A stretch of DNA of 47,042 bases from Oscillospiraceae bacterium (GTDB taxonomy: Bacteria; Bacillota; Clostridia; Oscillospirales; Acutalibacteraceae), in NCBI GenBank assembly GCA_902769255.1, contig CACXOM010000011.1, positions 1 to 47,042 of the forward strand, in the 5' to 3' direction. Of this stretch, positions 1 to 9,496 are shown piece after piece; positions within the stretch are counted from its first letter, which is position 1; every line of letters begins with the position of its first letter. The translations under genes and the position numbers were made by a program. The notes below the pieces were generated by a model. The model saw nothing but the letters and a program-made list of their open reading frames with translations. It did no database searches and was not told where the DNA came from.

Positions 1-159
1 GCAAAGCCCCCGCCCTACAAAGTATTTATATATTTTTATCAAATTTACACCCCTGAGGCGACACAAAACGTTTATAAAAACCAGACTTTAATGCCGAAGA
101 CGAGGGTGTCGAGCCTCTCGACCGGCGGGAGCAAAGCCCCCGCCCTACAAAGTATTTAT
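1..159. repeat. Dispersed intergenic repeat, left copy
   Basis: No gene is present here. A 29-base unit beginning GCAAAGCCCCCGCCCTACAA occurs identically at 1-29 and 131-159. Between them, roughly 81-152 read on the minus strand aligns with 46926-46997 near the other end of the window: both contain TTGTAGGGCGG, a GCCGGTCGAG block, CTCGACAC and CTTCGGCAT. The block carries a small inverted repeat (GTCGAG / CTCGAC). A related TTGTAGGG motif is found near 28050. This looks like a non-coding, hairpin-forming dispersed element of the genome rather than an insertion sequence, since no transposase is present. Confidence 0.75.
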
Positions 160-174
160 GTATTTTCAGCAAGC

Positions 175-206
175 AAAAACCACCGCTGAAAATTTCAGCG
201 GTGGTT
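175..206 (-). terminator. tuf: Rho-independent terminator of tuf
   Basis: Perfect 12-bp stem (178-189 with 195-206, AACCACCGCTGA and its complement) around a 5-nt loop. On the minus strand it is followed by a run of T. It lies 22 bases past the tuf stop codon and closes the str operon, so rpsJ or other ribosomal genes do not follow tuf here. Confidence 0.9.
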
Positions 207-228
207 AAAAATGCAAATAATATTAAAA

Positions 229-1431
229 TTATTCGTTTACTGCAGTAACAACGCCTGAACCTACTGTTCTACCACCTTCACGGATAGCAAAACGAAGTCC
301 TTCTTCGATAGCGATAGGAGTGATGAGTTCAACGTCCATCTCTACATTATCGCCAGGCATGCACATTTCTGTACCTGCAGGAAGAGAAATAACGCCTGTA
401 ACGTCAGTAGTTCTGAAATAGAACTGTGGACGATAGTTGTTGAAGAACGGAGTATGACGGCCGCCTTCATCTTTGCTCAATACATAAACTTGACCATGGA
501 ATTTTGTATGAGGATTGATTGTACCTGGTTTAGCAAGTACTTGACCACGTTGTACTTCTTCACGAGCAACACCACGGAGAAGTGCACCAACGTTGTCACC
601 AGCCTCACAGTAGTCAAGAGTTTTACGGAACATTTCCATAGAAGTTACAACAACTTTTCTTCTCTCTTCTGTAAGACCGAGAATTTCAACTTCGTCACCA
701 GCGTTAAGAACACCACGTTCAACTCTACCTGTAACAACAGTACCACGACCAGAAATAGTCATAGTATCTTCGATAGGCATAAGGAACGGTTGATCTGATT
801 TACGGTCAGGTGTAGGAATATAAGTGTCAACAGCTTCCATGAGTTCGTTAATGCAAGCGTACTCAGGAGCGTTAGGGTCTGTTGATGAGCTTTCGAGAGC
901 AACTAAAGCAGAACCTTTGATGATAGGTGTGCCGTCGCCGTCGAATTCGTAACCGTCGAGAGTTTCTCTAACTTCCATTTCAACGAGGTCGAGAAGTTCT
1001 TCGTCGTCAACTTGGTCACATTTGTTCAAGAATACAACAATCTTTGGCACGCCAACCTGACGAGCAAGAAGAAGGTGTTCTTTTGTTTGAGCCATAGGAC
1101 CGTCAGAAGCAGCGATAACGAGGATAGCGCCGTCCATCTGAGCAGCACCTGTAATCATGTTTTTAACATAGTCAGCGTGGCCCGGGCAGTCAACGTGAGC
1201 ATAGTGACGGTTAGCTGTCTCATACTCTACGTGAGCTGTGTTGATTGTGATACCACGTTCTCTCTCTTCAGGAGCTTTATCGATATCAGCATAGTCTTCA
1301 AACTGTGCGCCGCCTTGCATAGCAAGAACTTTTGTAATAGCAGCAGTAAGAGTTGTTTTACCATGGTCAACGTGACCGATTGTACCGATGTTAACATGCG
1401 GTTTATTTCTTTCAAATTTTTCTTTAGCCAT
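229..1431 (-). CDS. tuf: Elongation factor Tu
   Basis: This 400-residue GTPase delivers aminoacyl-tRNA to the ribosomal A site. All G motifs are visible: GHVDHGKT (19-26), DCPGHADY (about 81-88), NKCD (about 136-139), and the three-domain length is normal for the family. The effector-region sequence [11 protein letters not shown] is intact. The start is supported by GGGAGGT seven bases upstream of the ATG. It is the last gene of an rpsL-rpsG-fusA-tuf operon, followed by a strong terminator. Between it and fusA lie about 100 AT-rich bases. No second tuf copy is seen in the window. Confidence 0.98.
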   Translation of the reverse strand: MAKEKFERNKPHVNIGTIGHVDHGKTTLTAAITKVLAMQGGAQFEDYADIDKAPEERERGITINTAHVEYETANRHYAHVDCPGHADYVKNMITGAAQMDGAILVIAASDGPMAQTKEHLLLARQVGVPKIVVFLNKCDQVDDEELLDLVEMEVRETLDGYEFDGDGTPIIKGSALVALESSSTDPNAPEYACINELMEAVDTYIPTPDRKSDQPFLMPIEDTMTISGRGTVVTGRVERGVLNAGDEVEILGLTEERRKVVVTSMEMFRKTLDYCEAGDNVGALLRGVAREEVQRGQVLAKPGTINPHTKFHGQVYVLSKDEGGRHTPFFNNYRPQFYFRTTDVTGVISLPAGTEMCMPGDNVEMDVELITPIAIEEGLRFAIREGGRTVGSGVVTAVNE

Positions 1432-1531
1432 TTTTAATGACCTCCCTCAATTAAATTTTTAAGTTTTTACTTGTTGCTTTATTTATTCTAACAAAAGACT
1501 GAGAAAATATCAAGTCTTTTTTTGTAAAAAA

Positions 1532-3628
1532 TTAGTCCTGCTTATTTCTTGCAGTCATAATTTTTTCTGCAATTGATTTTGGAACCTCTTTATATCCGTC
1601 AGGCTCCATTACATATTGACCACGACCTTGTGTTTTTGAACGCAAGTCGGTAGCGTAACCGAACATATCACCGAGAGGTACTCTCGCATTGATTTGTTTA
1701 GCACCGCTTCTGTCTTCAAAGCCTTGAATTTCACCACGACGGCTGTTCAAGTCGCCGATAACATCGCCCATGTATTCTTCAGGAACGATAACGGTTACTT
1801 TCATAATAGGCTCTAAGAGTACAGGGTCACCCTTCTTACAAGCAGTTTTGAAAGCCATTGAACCGGCAATCTTAAATGCCATTTCAGAAGAGTCAACTTC
1901 ATGATAAGAACCGTCATAAAGAGTAACTTTTACATCGACAACATTGTAGCCCGCTAAAACGCCTGCTTGCATTGCGCCTTGAATACCTGCGTCAACAGCA
2001 GGAATGTACTCTTTCGGAATTGCACCGCCGACAATTTTATTGATAAATTCGTAGCCTTTGCCTGTTTCGTTAGGCTCAACTGTCATCTTAACATGACCGT
2101 ATTGACCTTTACCACCTGACTGACGAGCATATTTCTCATCAACATCAGCTGCTTTACGGATTGTTTCTTTATAAGCAACCTGAGGTTTACCTACATTTGC
2201 TTCAACTTTGAATTCTCTAAGCAATCTGTCAACGATAATTTCAAGGTGAAGTTCACCCATACCAGCAATAATTGTTTGACCTGTTTCTTCATCGGTGTAG
2301 CAACGGAAAGTCGGGTCTTCTTCTGCAAGTTTTGCAAGAGCGATACCCATTTTTTCCTGACCGGCCTTTGTTTTAGGCTCGATAGCAACACGGATAACAG
2401 GTTCTGGGAAGTTCATAGATTCGAGAATTACAGGGTTTTTCTCATCACAGAGTGTATCACCGGTTGTGGTGTTTTTAAGACCAACTGCTGCGGCGATGTC
2501 GCCTGCGTAGCAAGTTTCAAGGTCTTCTCTGTGGTTAGCGTGCATCTGTAAGATACGACCTATTCTTTCCTTTTTGTCTTTAACTGAATTGTAAACGCTT
2601 GAACCTGCGTCAACAGTACCCGAATATACACGGAAGTAGCAGATTTTACCTACGAACGGGTCGGTAGCAATCTTAAATGCGAGTGCTGAGAACGGCTCTT
2701 CGTCAGATGAGTGTCTGTCTTCCTCTTCTTCTGTATCAGGGTTTACACCTTTAATAGCTTCAATATCAGTTGGAGCCGGCATAAAGTCAACAATTGCATC
2801 GAGCAAAGGTTGAACGCCCATATTACGATAAGCAGTACCGCAAGTTACAGGAACCATAGTATTTGCGATTGTTGAAGAACGAATAACTTTCTTAATTTCT
2901 TCAACGCTGATAGCTTCTTCGCCACCTTCGAAGTATTTTTCCATCAATTCTTCGTCTTGCTCAACAACATGCTCGATAAGAGCAGTTCTGTATTCAGCAG
3001 CTTTATCTTTCAAATCGTCAGGAATTTCAACTACTTCGTATTTCATACCCTTTTCTTTGTCAGGGTTGATATATTTAATTGCGTTGTTATTAATTAAATC
3101 AACAATTCCTTCAAATGTATCTTCAAAACCGATAGGTAATTGAATCGGAACTGCGTTGCAATTAAATCTTTCTTTAATCATATCAAGAACATGGTAGAAA
3201 TCTGCACCCATAATATCCATTTTGTTAACGAATATCATTCTCGGTACATTATATTCATCAGCCTGACGCCAAACGGTTTCAGACTGTGGCTCAACGCCGC
3301 CTTTTGCACAAAGAACGGTAACAGAACCGTCAAGGACACGAAGTGAACGTTGAACTTCAACTGTAAAGTCAACGTGGCCCGGAGTGTCGATGATGTTAAT
3401 TCTGTGTTCTTTCCAGAAACAAGTAGTAGCAGCAGAAGTAATTGTAATACCTCTTTCCTGCTCCTGCTCCATCCAGTCCATTGTTGCAGCACCGTCGTGT
3501 GTTTCACCGATTTTGTGGTTTATACCGGTGTAAAACAAAATACGCTCGGTTGTGGTAGTTTTACCTGCATCAATGTGAGCCATAATACCAATATTTCTTG
3601 TTTTTTCAAGAGATACTTTTCTCGGCAT
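1532..3628 (-). CDS. fusA: Elongation factor G
   Basis: This ribosomal translocase GTPase has 698 residues, the usual EF-G length. The P-loop is AHIDAGKTT (17-25), followed by DTPGH and NKMD motifs and the domain IV/V region ending in a lysine-rich tail. Start supported by AGGAG eight bases before the ATG. It sits third in the str operon, 57 bases after rpsG and 100 bases before tuf. It moves tRNAs and mRNA after peptide-bond formation and helps ribosome recycling with RRF. No truncation or frameshift is visible. The residues around the GTPase and domain III look standard, so EF-G1 rather than a spare EF-G2 paralogue is the likely identity. Confidence 0.98.
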   Translation of the reverse strand: MPRKVSLEKTRNIGIMAHIDAGKTTTTERILFYTGINHKIGETHDGAATMDWMEQEQERGITITSAATTCFWKEHRINIIDTPGHVDFTVEVQRSLRVLDGSVTVLCAKGGVEPQSETVWRQADEYNVPRMIFVNKMDIMGADFYHVLDMIKERFNCNAVPIQLPIGFEDTFEGIVDLINNNAIKYINPDKEKGMKYEVVEIPDDLKDKAAEYRTALIEHVVEQDEELMEKYFEGGEEAISVEEIKKVIRSSTIANTMVPVTCGTAYRNMGVQPLLDAIVDFMPAPTDIEAIKGVNPDTEEEEDRHSSDEEPFSALAFKIATDPFVGKICYFRVYSGTVDAGSSVYNSVKDKKERIGRILQMHANHREDLETCYAGDIAAAVGLKNTTTGDTLCDEKNPVILESMNFPEPVIRVAIEPKTKAGQEKMGIALAKLAEEDPTFRCYTDEETGQTIIAGMGELHLEIIVDRLLREFKVEANVGKPQVAYKETIRKAADVDEKYARQSGGKGQYGHVKMTVEPNETGKGYEFINKIVGGAIPKEYIPAVDAGIQGAMQAGVLAGYNVVDVKVTLYDGSYHEVDSSEMAFKIAGSMAFKTACKKGDPVLLEPIMKVTVIVPEEYMGDVIGDLNSRRGEIQGFEDRSGAKQINARVPLGDMFGYATDLRSKTQGRGQYVMEPDGYKEVPKSIAEKIMTARNKQD

Positions 3629-3685
3629 ACTTTTCTCCTTTTACTTAATTCTGATATTTTAAATATCTTTCGATTATTTAACAAA

Positions 3686-4156
3686 TTACCATCTGTAATG
3701 TGCAAACGCTTTGTTAGCCTCTGCCATTCTGTGTGTATCTTCACGTTTCTTAGCAGCGCCGCCGTTGCCGTTAAGCGCATCTAAGATTTCGTTTGCTAAA
3801 CGCTCTTTCATTGTTCTTTCGTTTCTTTGACGGCTGTACAATGTAATCCAACGAAGACCTAAAGTTTGTCTTCTTTCAGGTCTAACCTCCATAGGAACCT
3901 GATAAGTTGAACCACCAACACGACGAGCCTTAACCTCTAACTGCGGCATAACATTTTCCATTGCTTCTTCAAAAACTTCCAAAGCTTCACGGCCTGTTTT
4001 TTCGTTTACAATGTCAAAAGCGCCGTAAACAATTTTTTGAGCAACGCCTTTTTTACCATCAAGCATAATGTTGTTGATAAGGCGAGTTACCAATTTTGAA
4101 TTATAAAGCGGATCAGGTAATACATCACGCTTTGCGATCTGGCCTCTTCTTGGCAT
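3686..4156 (-). CDS. rpsG: 30S ribosomal protein S7
   Basis: The 156-residue protein begins [20 protein letters not shown], the classic S7 N-terminus, and ends in HYRW, the usual length for Firmicutes. A longer frame would start six codons earlier, but that upstream ATG lies 5' of and overlaps the region of the ribosome binding site; AAGGAGG sits correctly eight bases before the codon chosen here. S7 nucleates assembly of the 30S head by binding the 3' major domain of 16S rRNA. It is separated from rpsL by a 150-base spacer containing a hairpin and from fusA by 57 bases. Confidence 0.97.
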   Translation of the reverse strand: MPRRGQIAKRDVLPDPLYNSKLVTRLINNIMLDGKKGVAQKIVYGAFDIVNEKTGREALEVFEEAMENVMPQLEVKARRVGGSTYQVPMEVRPERRQTLGLRWITLYSRQRNERTMKERLANEILDALNGNGGAAKKREDTHRMAEANKAFAHYRW

Positions 4157-4219
4157 TTCGCTTCCCTCCTTCATAATAATGATATCTTAGGTACTCGAGT
4201 AAATTCCCGTATAACACCG

Positions 4220-4248
4220 AGGCAGATTACATTATATATAAACTGCCT
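4220..4248 (-). other. Hairpin in the rpsL-rpsG spacer
   Basis: AGGCAG (4220-4225) pairs with CTGCCT (4243-4248) around an AT-rich loop of 17 bases. In enterobacteria S7 represses its own operon by binding the rpsL-rpsG spacer; whether this hairpin plays that role is only a guess. No T-run follows, so it is not a terminator. Confidence 0.35.
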
Positions 4249-4306
4249 TTGCAAATTAATGCAATGCATATAGAATTTCATCAAGTTAAATTTTTGCGTT
4301 ACCTAA

Positions 4307-4720
4307 TTATTTTTTAGGACGCTTTGCACCGTATTTAGAACGGGCTTGCTTTCTGTCAGCAACACCTTGTGTATCAAGTGTACCACGGATAATGTGATAA
4401 CGAACACCAGGTAAGTCTTTTACTCTACCGCCACGGATAAGTACAACCGAGTGTTCCTGCAAGTTATGGCCGATACCCGGAATATAAGCAGAAACTTCGA
4501 TACCGTTTGAAAGACGAACACGGGCAACTTTACGAAGAGCCGAGTTAGGTTTCTTAGGTGTCATTGTTTTAACAGTTGTGCAAACGCCGCGTTTTTGCGG
4601 AGATGACTGGTCAGTAGCAATGCTTTTCTTTGAGTTAAATCCTTTGTTCAAAGCAGGAGCGGTTGATTTCTTTACAGAAACCTGTCTTCCTGTGCGGACT
4701 AACTGGTTAAAAGTAGGCAT
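4307..4720 (-). CDS. rpsL: 30S ribosomal protein S12
   Basis: This 137-residue protein has the typical Firmicutes N-terminal insertion compared with the 124-residue enterobacterial form. It shows the decoding-centre loop [12 protein letters not shown] (54-65) and the second loop [11 protein letters not shown]-like segment ([12 protein letters not shown]). The lysines at 56 and 57, where the classic streptomycin-resistance substitutions map, are unchanged, so no rpsL-type resistance is indicated. Start supported by AAAGGAG at good distance. It is the first gene of the str operon and has its own promoter at 4789-4817; rpoC is not upstream, so this operon is separated from rpoBC in this genome. 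Confidence 0.98.
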   Translation of the reverse strand: MPTFNQLVRTGRQVSVKKSTAPALNKGFNSKKSIATDQSSPQKRGVCTTVKTMTPKKPNSALRKVARVRLSNGIEVSAYIPGIGHNLQEHSVVLIRGGRVKDLPGVRYHIIRGTLDTQGVADRKQARSKYGAKRPKK

Positions 4721-4788
4721 AAATTCTCTCCTTTCAAAAAGTCTTAACGATTTTCGGGCACAAAAACCGAAAATACATTAGCCTTATA

Positions 4789-4817
4789 ATTTTATATCAT
4801 AAAGTTTAATTTGTCAA
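4789..4817 (-). promoter_or_regulatory. Promoter of the str operon
   Basis: On the minus strand: TTGACA (4812-4817), a 17-base spacer, then TAAAAT (4789-4794). This is a strong vegetative sigma-A promoter about 70 bases upstream of rpsL. Confidence 0.85.
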
Positions 4818-4923
4818 GCGTTTTTTTGATTTTTTTGCTTATTTTAGGGCGTTTTCGGCTGTTTTTTAAGCAAAATGAGAAAATTTTTTATCTTAAACCC
4901 ACTTTTCACTAATAATCTGCGCA

Positions 4924-4958
4924 TAAAAAAACTCTCAAAGCCATTTGGCTTTGAGAGT
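4924..4958 (-). terminator. Terminator of the solute-binding lipoprotein gene
   Basis: Perfect 12-bp stem ACTCTCAAAGCC (4931-4942) with 4947-4958, 4-base loop, followed on the minus strand by seven T. It lies 29 bases past the stop of the upstream gene and insulates the str operon promoter from it. Confidence 0.92.
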
Positions 4959-4986
4959 AAAATAATTATTTTTTTAAGGGAGTTAA

Positions 4987-6156
4987 TTAGTCCATTGATA
5001 CATAAGCGCCGTCTTTAATTTCAACAGCTTTAGGGTCTTTATTAACTTCGCCTGAAGCTTTCCAAGTCATACCTGCACCTGTTAAGCCGTCATAAGAAAT
5101 TGAAGTAATTTGTTTTTTAAGAACTTCGCAAATTGCAGAAGTGTCCATATCAGCAGTAACTTGACCTGATTTAATGCATTGAGCGATTACGTTGATACCG
5201 TCATACATATCAGCAGCGAACTGGTTAGGAACTTCTTTGTAAGCAGCTTTGAAATCTTTAACAAATTTCTGTGTTGCTTCGTCGTTAGCGTCAGCAGCGA
5301 AAGGTGTTAAGAGCATAACGCCTTCAGCGAGTTTTTTATCAAAGTTGTCAATACCCAAAATACCGTCTAAACCGTCACAACCGAAGAATTTAGGTGTGAA
5401 ACCAGCGTCTTTAGACTGTTTAAGAATTTGAGCAGCCTCTGAATAGTAAATCGGCAAGAAAACGAGTTCAGCGCCGTTTGCTTTAGCATCGTTAATTTGA
5501 GCAGAGAAGTCTGTTTTGTTATCTTTTGTGAAAGATTTTTCAGAAACGAGTTTTAAGCCTTTTGTAGCACATTCAGCTTTAAATGTGTTAAAGATACCTG
5601 TTGAATAAGCATCTGAACTATCATAAATTACAGCAACTTTTTCTGCTAATTTTTTAGCTGAAATGTAGTCTGCAGATTTTTTACCTTGGTTAGGGTCGGT
5701 AAAGCAAACTTGGAAGCAGTTGTCGTTTTTAATAACGTCAGCGCCCGAAGCCGAAGGAGTAAGTTCAAAAATGTTATCTTGTTTGGTTGTTGCGGTTACT
5801 GCAAGGCAAGCGCCTGTTGTAACTGTACCAGCAAAGATTTTCATACCTTCGTCTTTAAGTTTGTTGTAAGCAGCAGGTGCTTTTTCAGGGTCAGCAACAT
5901 CGTCTTCCATTTTGAATTCGAGTTTAATATCGCCCAAAATACCTGAAGCATTTACGTCTTTTACTGCGAGTTCGGCAGCGTTTTTAACAGCAATACCATA
6001 AACGGCAGCGTCACCTGTAAGCGGACCTGTTGAACCGATTACGATTGTTTTGTCGCCATTAGCTTCCTCTTCTTTTTTGTCGCCGCAAGAAACGAGACAA
6101 GAAGCTGCCAATGCAACGCAAAGTGCAAGACATAAGAGTTTCATTACTTTTTTCAT
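4987..6156 (-). CDS. Branched-chain-amino-acid-type ABC substrate-binding lipoprotein
   Basis: 389 residues. The N-terminus is a lipoprotein signal (MKKVMKLLCLALCVALAASC) with lipobox LVSC and acylated Cys24, followed by a charged linker. The mature part is a type I periplasmic-binding fold of the LivJ/Leu-Ile-Val family: an opening IGSTGPLTGDAAVYG, the GCDGLDG segment and an FAADMYDG motif. It would sit on the outer face of the membrane and hand an amino acid to a LivHMGF importer. No such permeases or ATPases are next to it: it is a single-gene unit with its own consensus promoter and terminator, so its partner transporter must be elsewhere. The true ligand cannot be told from sequence. Confidence 0.9.
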   Translation of the reverse strand: MKKVMKLLCLALCVALAASCLVSCGDKKEEEANGDKTIVIGSTGPLTGDAAVYGIAVKNAAELAVKDVNASGILGDIKLEFKMEDDVADPEKAPAAYNKLKDEGMKIFAGTVTTGACLAVTATTKQDNIFELTPSASGADVIKNDNCFQVCFTDPNQGKKSADYISAKKLAEKVAVIYDSSDAYSTGIFNTFKAECATKGLKLVSEKSFTKDNKTDFSAQINDAKANGAELVFLPIYYSEAAQILKQSKDAGFTPKFFGCDGLDGILGIDNFDKKLAEGVMLLTPFAADANDEATQKFVKDFKAAYKEVPNQFAADMYDGINVIAQCIKSGQVTADMDTSAICEVLKKQITSISYDGLTGAGMTWKASGEVNKDPKAVEIKDGAYVSMD

Positions 6157-6227
6157 TGTTATTACCTCTTTTAAAATTTTATTTTCATTGTTTTACACAA
6201 ACAAATGAATTTCTACATCTAATACTA

Positions 6228-6273
6228 TATGTATTATTACATAAATTATAGCATTATTAGAAAAAGTTGTCAA
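6228..6273 (-). promoter_or_regulatory. Consensus promoter with operator-like palindrome
   Basis: Minus strand: TTGACA (6268-6273), 17 bases, TATAAT (6245-6250), an exact match to both consensus hexamers, with a TG one base upstream of the -10 (extended -10). Immediately downstream, over the expected transcription start, lies the inverted repeat TATGTA-N4-TACATA (6228-6243). A promoter this strong with a palindrome on the start site suggests repression of the solute-binding protein gene. Confidence 0.75.
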
Positions 6274-6308
6274 TTATTTTTTTGAAAAAATTCATATAAT
6301 TTAAGCAA

Positions 6309-6354
6309 AAATATCAAATATACGGTTGATATTTAATGTTATACAAAGTATAAT
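6309..6354 (+). promoter_or_regulatory. Promoter of murD with palindrome over the -35
   Basis: Plus strand: TTGATA (6326-6331), 17 bases, TATAAT (6349-6354). The -35 lies inside a perfect inverted repeat AAATATCAA (6309-6317), 8 bases, TTGATATTT (6326-6334). The position would suit a regulator acting at the -35, but no candidate regulator is adjacent. Confidence 0.65.
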
Positions 6355-6390
6355 AAGAAAAGATAAAAAATTTAAGGGGTAAAAATTTTT

Positions 6391-7785
6391 ATGGATTCGA
6401 GAGTTGAAAGATTTTTAAACAGTATGCGCGGTAAAAAAATCGCTTTTTGCGGTATCGGCAGGTCAAATTTGCCGTTGGTGACGCTTTTTGCAAAATATGG
6501 CGCCAAAATTACCGTTTGCGATAAAAAAGAGGAAAGCGCTTTTTCTAAAGAAACTTTAAATTCTGTAAGAGAAACAGGCGCCGCTTTAAAATTCGGTGAA
6601 GATTATCTTGAAAATCTTGATATTGATATACTTTTTAGAACGCCGGGAATGTATTTTAACCAGCCCGTTTTGCAACAATTTATCGAAAAAGGCGTTGTTG
6701 TTACTTCGGAAATGGAAGTATTTTTTGACATTTGCCCTTGCAAAATTTACGCAATAACAGGAACAGACGGCAAAACAACAACTACCACAATTATTGCAAA
6801 AACGCTTGAAAAAGCGGGCAAAAAAGTATTTTTAGGCGGAAATATCGGCACACCGCTTTTGCCGAGAATTGAGCAAATTTCAAAAAATGATGTTGCGGTT
6901 GTTGAACTTTCATCTTTTCAGCTTATTTCTATGCGAAAATCGCCTGATGTTGCGGCGGTTACAAACATTTTTGAAGACCATATGAATGTTCACAAAGATA
7001 TGGCGGAATATATCGGAGCAAAGGTAAATATTCTCGCTCATCAAAACGCTTTTTCAAAAGCGGTTTTGAATTTTGATAACGAAGAGGCAAAACGCCTTTC
7101 AAAATATGTTAGAGGAAAATTAGTTTATTTTTCTCGAAAAGAAAAGTTGAAAAGGGGCGCTTATCTTTCAGCTGACGGCTATTTGTGCTACTGCGAAAAC
7201 GGCAGAGAAGAAAAAATATTTCATAAAGACGAAATCAAAATCCCCGGACTTCACAATGTTGAAAACTATTTAACCGCAATTGCAGTTTTGCACGGTGATG
7301 TTGAAAACTCGGCATTAAAAAGTGTTGCAAACGAGTTTGGCGGAGTGGAGCACAGAATTGAGTTTGTGCGTGAGTTAGAGGGCGTTCGCTATTATAACGA
7401 CTCAATAGCAACCTCGCCTGCAAGCGTTACCGCAGGGCTTAAAGCCTTTGGCAAAAAGGTTATTATTATCGCCGGCGGTTCAGATAAACAACTTGATTAC
7501 ACCACCCTTTCGGGCGCTATTAATAAATATGTTAAAGTGTTGATTTTGTTGGGCGAAACCGCCGAAAAAATCAAAAAAGCGGTTGTTGAAGACAAAACTT
7601 ATAACCAAAACGAAATTAAAATTATTGATACCGATACTCTCGAAAACGCAGTTGCGCTCGCTCGTGAAAATGCAGTTTCGGGCGATGTTGTTTCGCTTTC
7701 GCCTGCTTCGGCAAGTTTTGATAAATATAAAGATTTTGAAGAGCGAGGCAGACATTTTAAACAGGTAGTAAAGGATTTAAAATAA
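6391..7785 (+). CDS. murD: UDP-N-acetylmuramoyl-L-alanine--D-glutamate ligase
   Basis: This cytoplasmic ATP-dependent ligase adds D-glutamate to UDP-MurNAc-L-Ala in peptidoglycan synthesis. 464 residues, typical of MurD. The N-terminal Rossmann-like domain starts near AFCGIGRSN (18-26); the ATP-binding loop is GTDGKTTTT (124-132); VVELSSFQL and the central-domain NIFEDHMNVH follow; the C-terminal domain has YNDSIATSP and SPASASFDKY. Start follows AAGGGG by a slightly long spacing. The gene is not in the usual dcw cluster: it leads an operon with an M42 peptidase (1-base overlap) and a hemolysin III-family protein. The other Mur ligases are not in the window. Confidence 0.95.
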   Translation: MDSRVERFLNSMRGKKIAFCGIGRSNLPLVTLFAKYGAKITVCDKKEESAFSKETLNSVRETGAALKFGEDYLENLDIDILFRTPGMYFNQPVLQQFIEKGVVVTSEMEVFFDICPCKIYAITGTDGKTTTTTIIAKTLEKAGKKVFLGGNIGTPLLPRIEQISKNDVAVVELSSFQLISMRKSPDVAAVTNIFEDHMNVHKDMAEYIGAKVNILAHQNAFSKAVLNFDNEEAKRLSKYVRGKLVYFSRKEKLKRGAYLSADGYLCYCENGREEKIFHKDEIKIPGLHNVENYLTAIAVLHGDVENSALKSVANEFGGVEHRIEFVRELEGVRYYNDSIATSPASVTAGLKAFGKKVIIIAGGSDKQLDYTTLSGAINKYVKVLILLGETAEKIKKAVVEDKTYNQNEIKIIDTDTLENAVALARENAVSGDVVSLSPASASFDKYKDFEERGRHFKQVVKDLK

Positions 7786-8777
7786 TGAAAGAAAATTTAG
7801 TAAAACTTTGCAATTCGCACTTTTTAGGCAGCGAAACTCAAGCGGCAAAATTAGCAGAACAAATGCTTGCCCCTTTTGTTGATGAAATTAAAACCGATAT
7901 TTCGGGTAGCGTTTTCGGCTATATTTATGGTGAAAACGATGAAAATATTTTACTCGAAGCGCATATTGATGAAATCGGCTTTTGCGTTACAAATGTTTTA
8001 GAGGGCGGATTTTTACGCCTTTCGTCAGTCGGCGGAATTGATGTTCGCACCCTGCCTGCTTGCTCGGTTGTAATTCACGGCAAAAAAGATATTAAAGGCG
8101 TTTTTACCTCGACACCGCCACATTTAGCAAAAGAAAAGCAAAAAGAATTTTCAAAATTAGATGAAATTGTGGTTGACACAGGGCTTGACAATTTAGAAGA
8201 AATTGTACAAGTAGGCGATTTTGCGACTTTTGATGTTGCACCGAAAGACTTGCAAAACGGCTATTTTACCGCAAAGTCGGTTGATGACCGAAGCGGTTGC
8301 GTGGCTTTAATTGAAGTTGCAAAAATGATAAAGCAAAACGGCAAGCCGAAAAACAATATTATAATTATGCTTTCATCGGGCGAAGAACTCGGCAACCGTG
8401 GCGCAAAAATCGGCGCTTTCGGCAAAAATATTCATAAAGCGATAGCGGTTGATGTTTCTTTCGGCTTTTCGCACGGGTGCAAAAAAGAAGACTGCGGCAA
8501 ATGTGAAAAGGGCGCAATGATAGGCATTTCGCCGATACTTGATAAGTCTATGCAAAAAGAACTTGTTGACGTAGCGGAGAAAAACGGTATTCTTTATCAG
8601 TTTGAAGCAATGAGCGGTCTTACCTCGACCGATGCCGATGTTATAAACACAACCGAAAACGGCGTAAAATGTGCTTTAATTTCAATTCCTATTAAATATA
8701 TGCACACGCCGATTGAAACGGTTTATTTAGACGATATTAAGGCGGTAGCCGACTTGATTTTTGAATATGTTAAGTAA
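7785..8777 (+). CDS. M42-family metal-dependent aminopeptidase
   Basis: 330 residues, normal for peptidase family M42 (glutamyl/deblocking aminopeptidase, FrvX/YsdC-like). Expected metal ligands and catalytic residues are visible: EAHIDEIG (His60, Asp62), SVDDRSG (Asp167/168), SSGEELGNRGA (Glu200 catalytic base, Glu201), AVDVSFG (Asp223) and YMHTPIETV near residue 307. Such enzymes form large tetrahedral dodecamers that trim peptides in the cytoplasm, often with two cobalt or zinc ions. A small Cys-rich insertion, CKKEDCGKC (232-240), is unusual for the family and may be a structural site. Its ATG overlaps the murD stop as TAATG, so the two are translationally coupled. Confidence 0.88.
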   Translation: MKENLVKLCNSHFLGSETQAAKLAEQMLAPFVDEIKTDISGSVFGYIYGENDENILLEAHIDEIGFCVTNVLEGGFLRLSSVGGIDVRTLPACSVVIHGKKDIKGVFTSTPPHLAKEKQKEFSKLDEIVVDTGLDNLEEIVQVGDFATFDVAPKDLQNGYFTAKSVDDRSGCVALIEVAKMIKQNGKPKNNIIIMLSSGEELGNRGAKIGAFGKNIHKAIAVDVSFGFSHGCKKEDCGKCEKGAMIGISPILDKSMQKELVDVAEKNGILYQFEAMSGLTSTDADVINTTENGVKCALISIPIKYMHTPIETVYLDDIKAVADLIFEYVK

Positions 8778-8792
8778 AAAGGAGAATGAAAA

Positions 8793-9446
8793 TTGTCTGA
8801 AACTAAAAAAAGAATTCAAACAATAGGCGAAGAAATCGCAAATGCGGTATCTCACGGCGTAGGCTCGCTTTTGGCAGTTGCAGGAACAGCGGTTTTAATA
8901 GTTTTTGCGGCGATTTATTCTGATGCTCTTGCGGTTGTAAGTTCGGCGCTTTACGGTGCAACGCTGATTATTTTATATACCAACTCAACGCTTTACCACT
9001 CAATCACCAACAAAACAGCGAAGCGTGTTTTCAGGGTTTTCGACCATTGCTCGATTTTTATGTTGATTTTGGGAACTTATATACCCGTATCGCTGTCGCT
9101 TTTGCGAAATTGGATTGGCTGGACTCTTTTCGGCGTAAATGTAACTTGCGCTGTTGTAGGCATTGTTTTAAACTCAATCGACCTTGAAAGGTTTGACAGA
9201 GTTTCGCAAGCGCTTTATATTACAATGGGTTGGCTGGTAATTATAACAATTTACCCCGTAATTAAAGCGGTTTATTTGCGTGGCGGAATTGTGGGGCTTG
9301 TTTTGTTAATTTTGGGCGGTGTTTTTTACACCGTAGGCGTAATTTTTTACCGCTCAAACAGAAAATATATGCACTTTATTTGGCACTTTTTTGTGCTTTT
9401 CGGAAGCATTGCTCACTATTTCTTTGTGCTCTTTTATTGTATTTAA
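8793..9446 (+). CDS. Hemolysin III / YqfA-family membrane protein (PAQR-like)
   Basis: 217 residues with about seven hydrophobic membrane segments. Family marks are SHGVGSLLAVAG near the N-terminus, STLYHS and FDHCSIFMLILGTYIPVSL, and a C-terminal HFIWHFFVLFGSIAHY. The His, Ser and Asp residues in these motifs correspond to the predicted metal site of the PAQR/CREST hydrolase superfamily. Members were named after a Bacillus cereus haemolysin, but most are not toxins and their role is uncertain. The start is TTG, chosen because AAAAGGAG sits eight bases upstream. It is third in the murD operon, 15 bases after the M42 gene, and ends in a shared terminator. Confidence 0.88.
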   Translation: MSETKKRIQTIGEEIANAVSHGVGSLLAVAGTAVLIVFAAIYSDALAVVSSALYGATLIILYTNSTLYHSITNKTAKRVFRVFDHCSIFMLILGTYIPVSLSLLRNWIGWTLFGVNVTCAVVGIVLNSIDLERFDRVSQALYITMGWLVIITIYPVIKAVYLRGGIVGLVLLILGGVFYTVGVIFYRSNRKYMHFIWHFFVLFGSIAHYFFVLFYCI

Positions 9447-9462
9447 GAAAAAAGAAAAAACC

Positions 9463-9496
9463 AAAAATTCCCTCGAAAAATCGAGGGAATTTTTTT
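9463..9496. terminator. Bidirectional terminator
   Basis: Perfect 14-bp stem AAAAATTCCCTCGA (9463-9476), loop AAAA, complement 9481-9494. T-runs exist on both strands, so it serves the convergent hemolysin III-family gene and the ABC permease gene. It abuts the permease stop codon. Confidence 0.9.

Noticed and set aside
1012-1437. Open frame of 141 codons on the plus strand opposite tuf
   Set aside because: It has no ribosome binding site and mirrors a highly conserved coding frame; it is a shadow of tuf.
1493-1519. Hairpin AAAAGACT / AGTCTTTT between fusA and tuf
   Set aside because: The T-run lies on the plus strand, where no gene needs terminating; on the minus strand it would have a poor tail, so it was not called a terminator.
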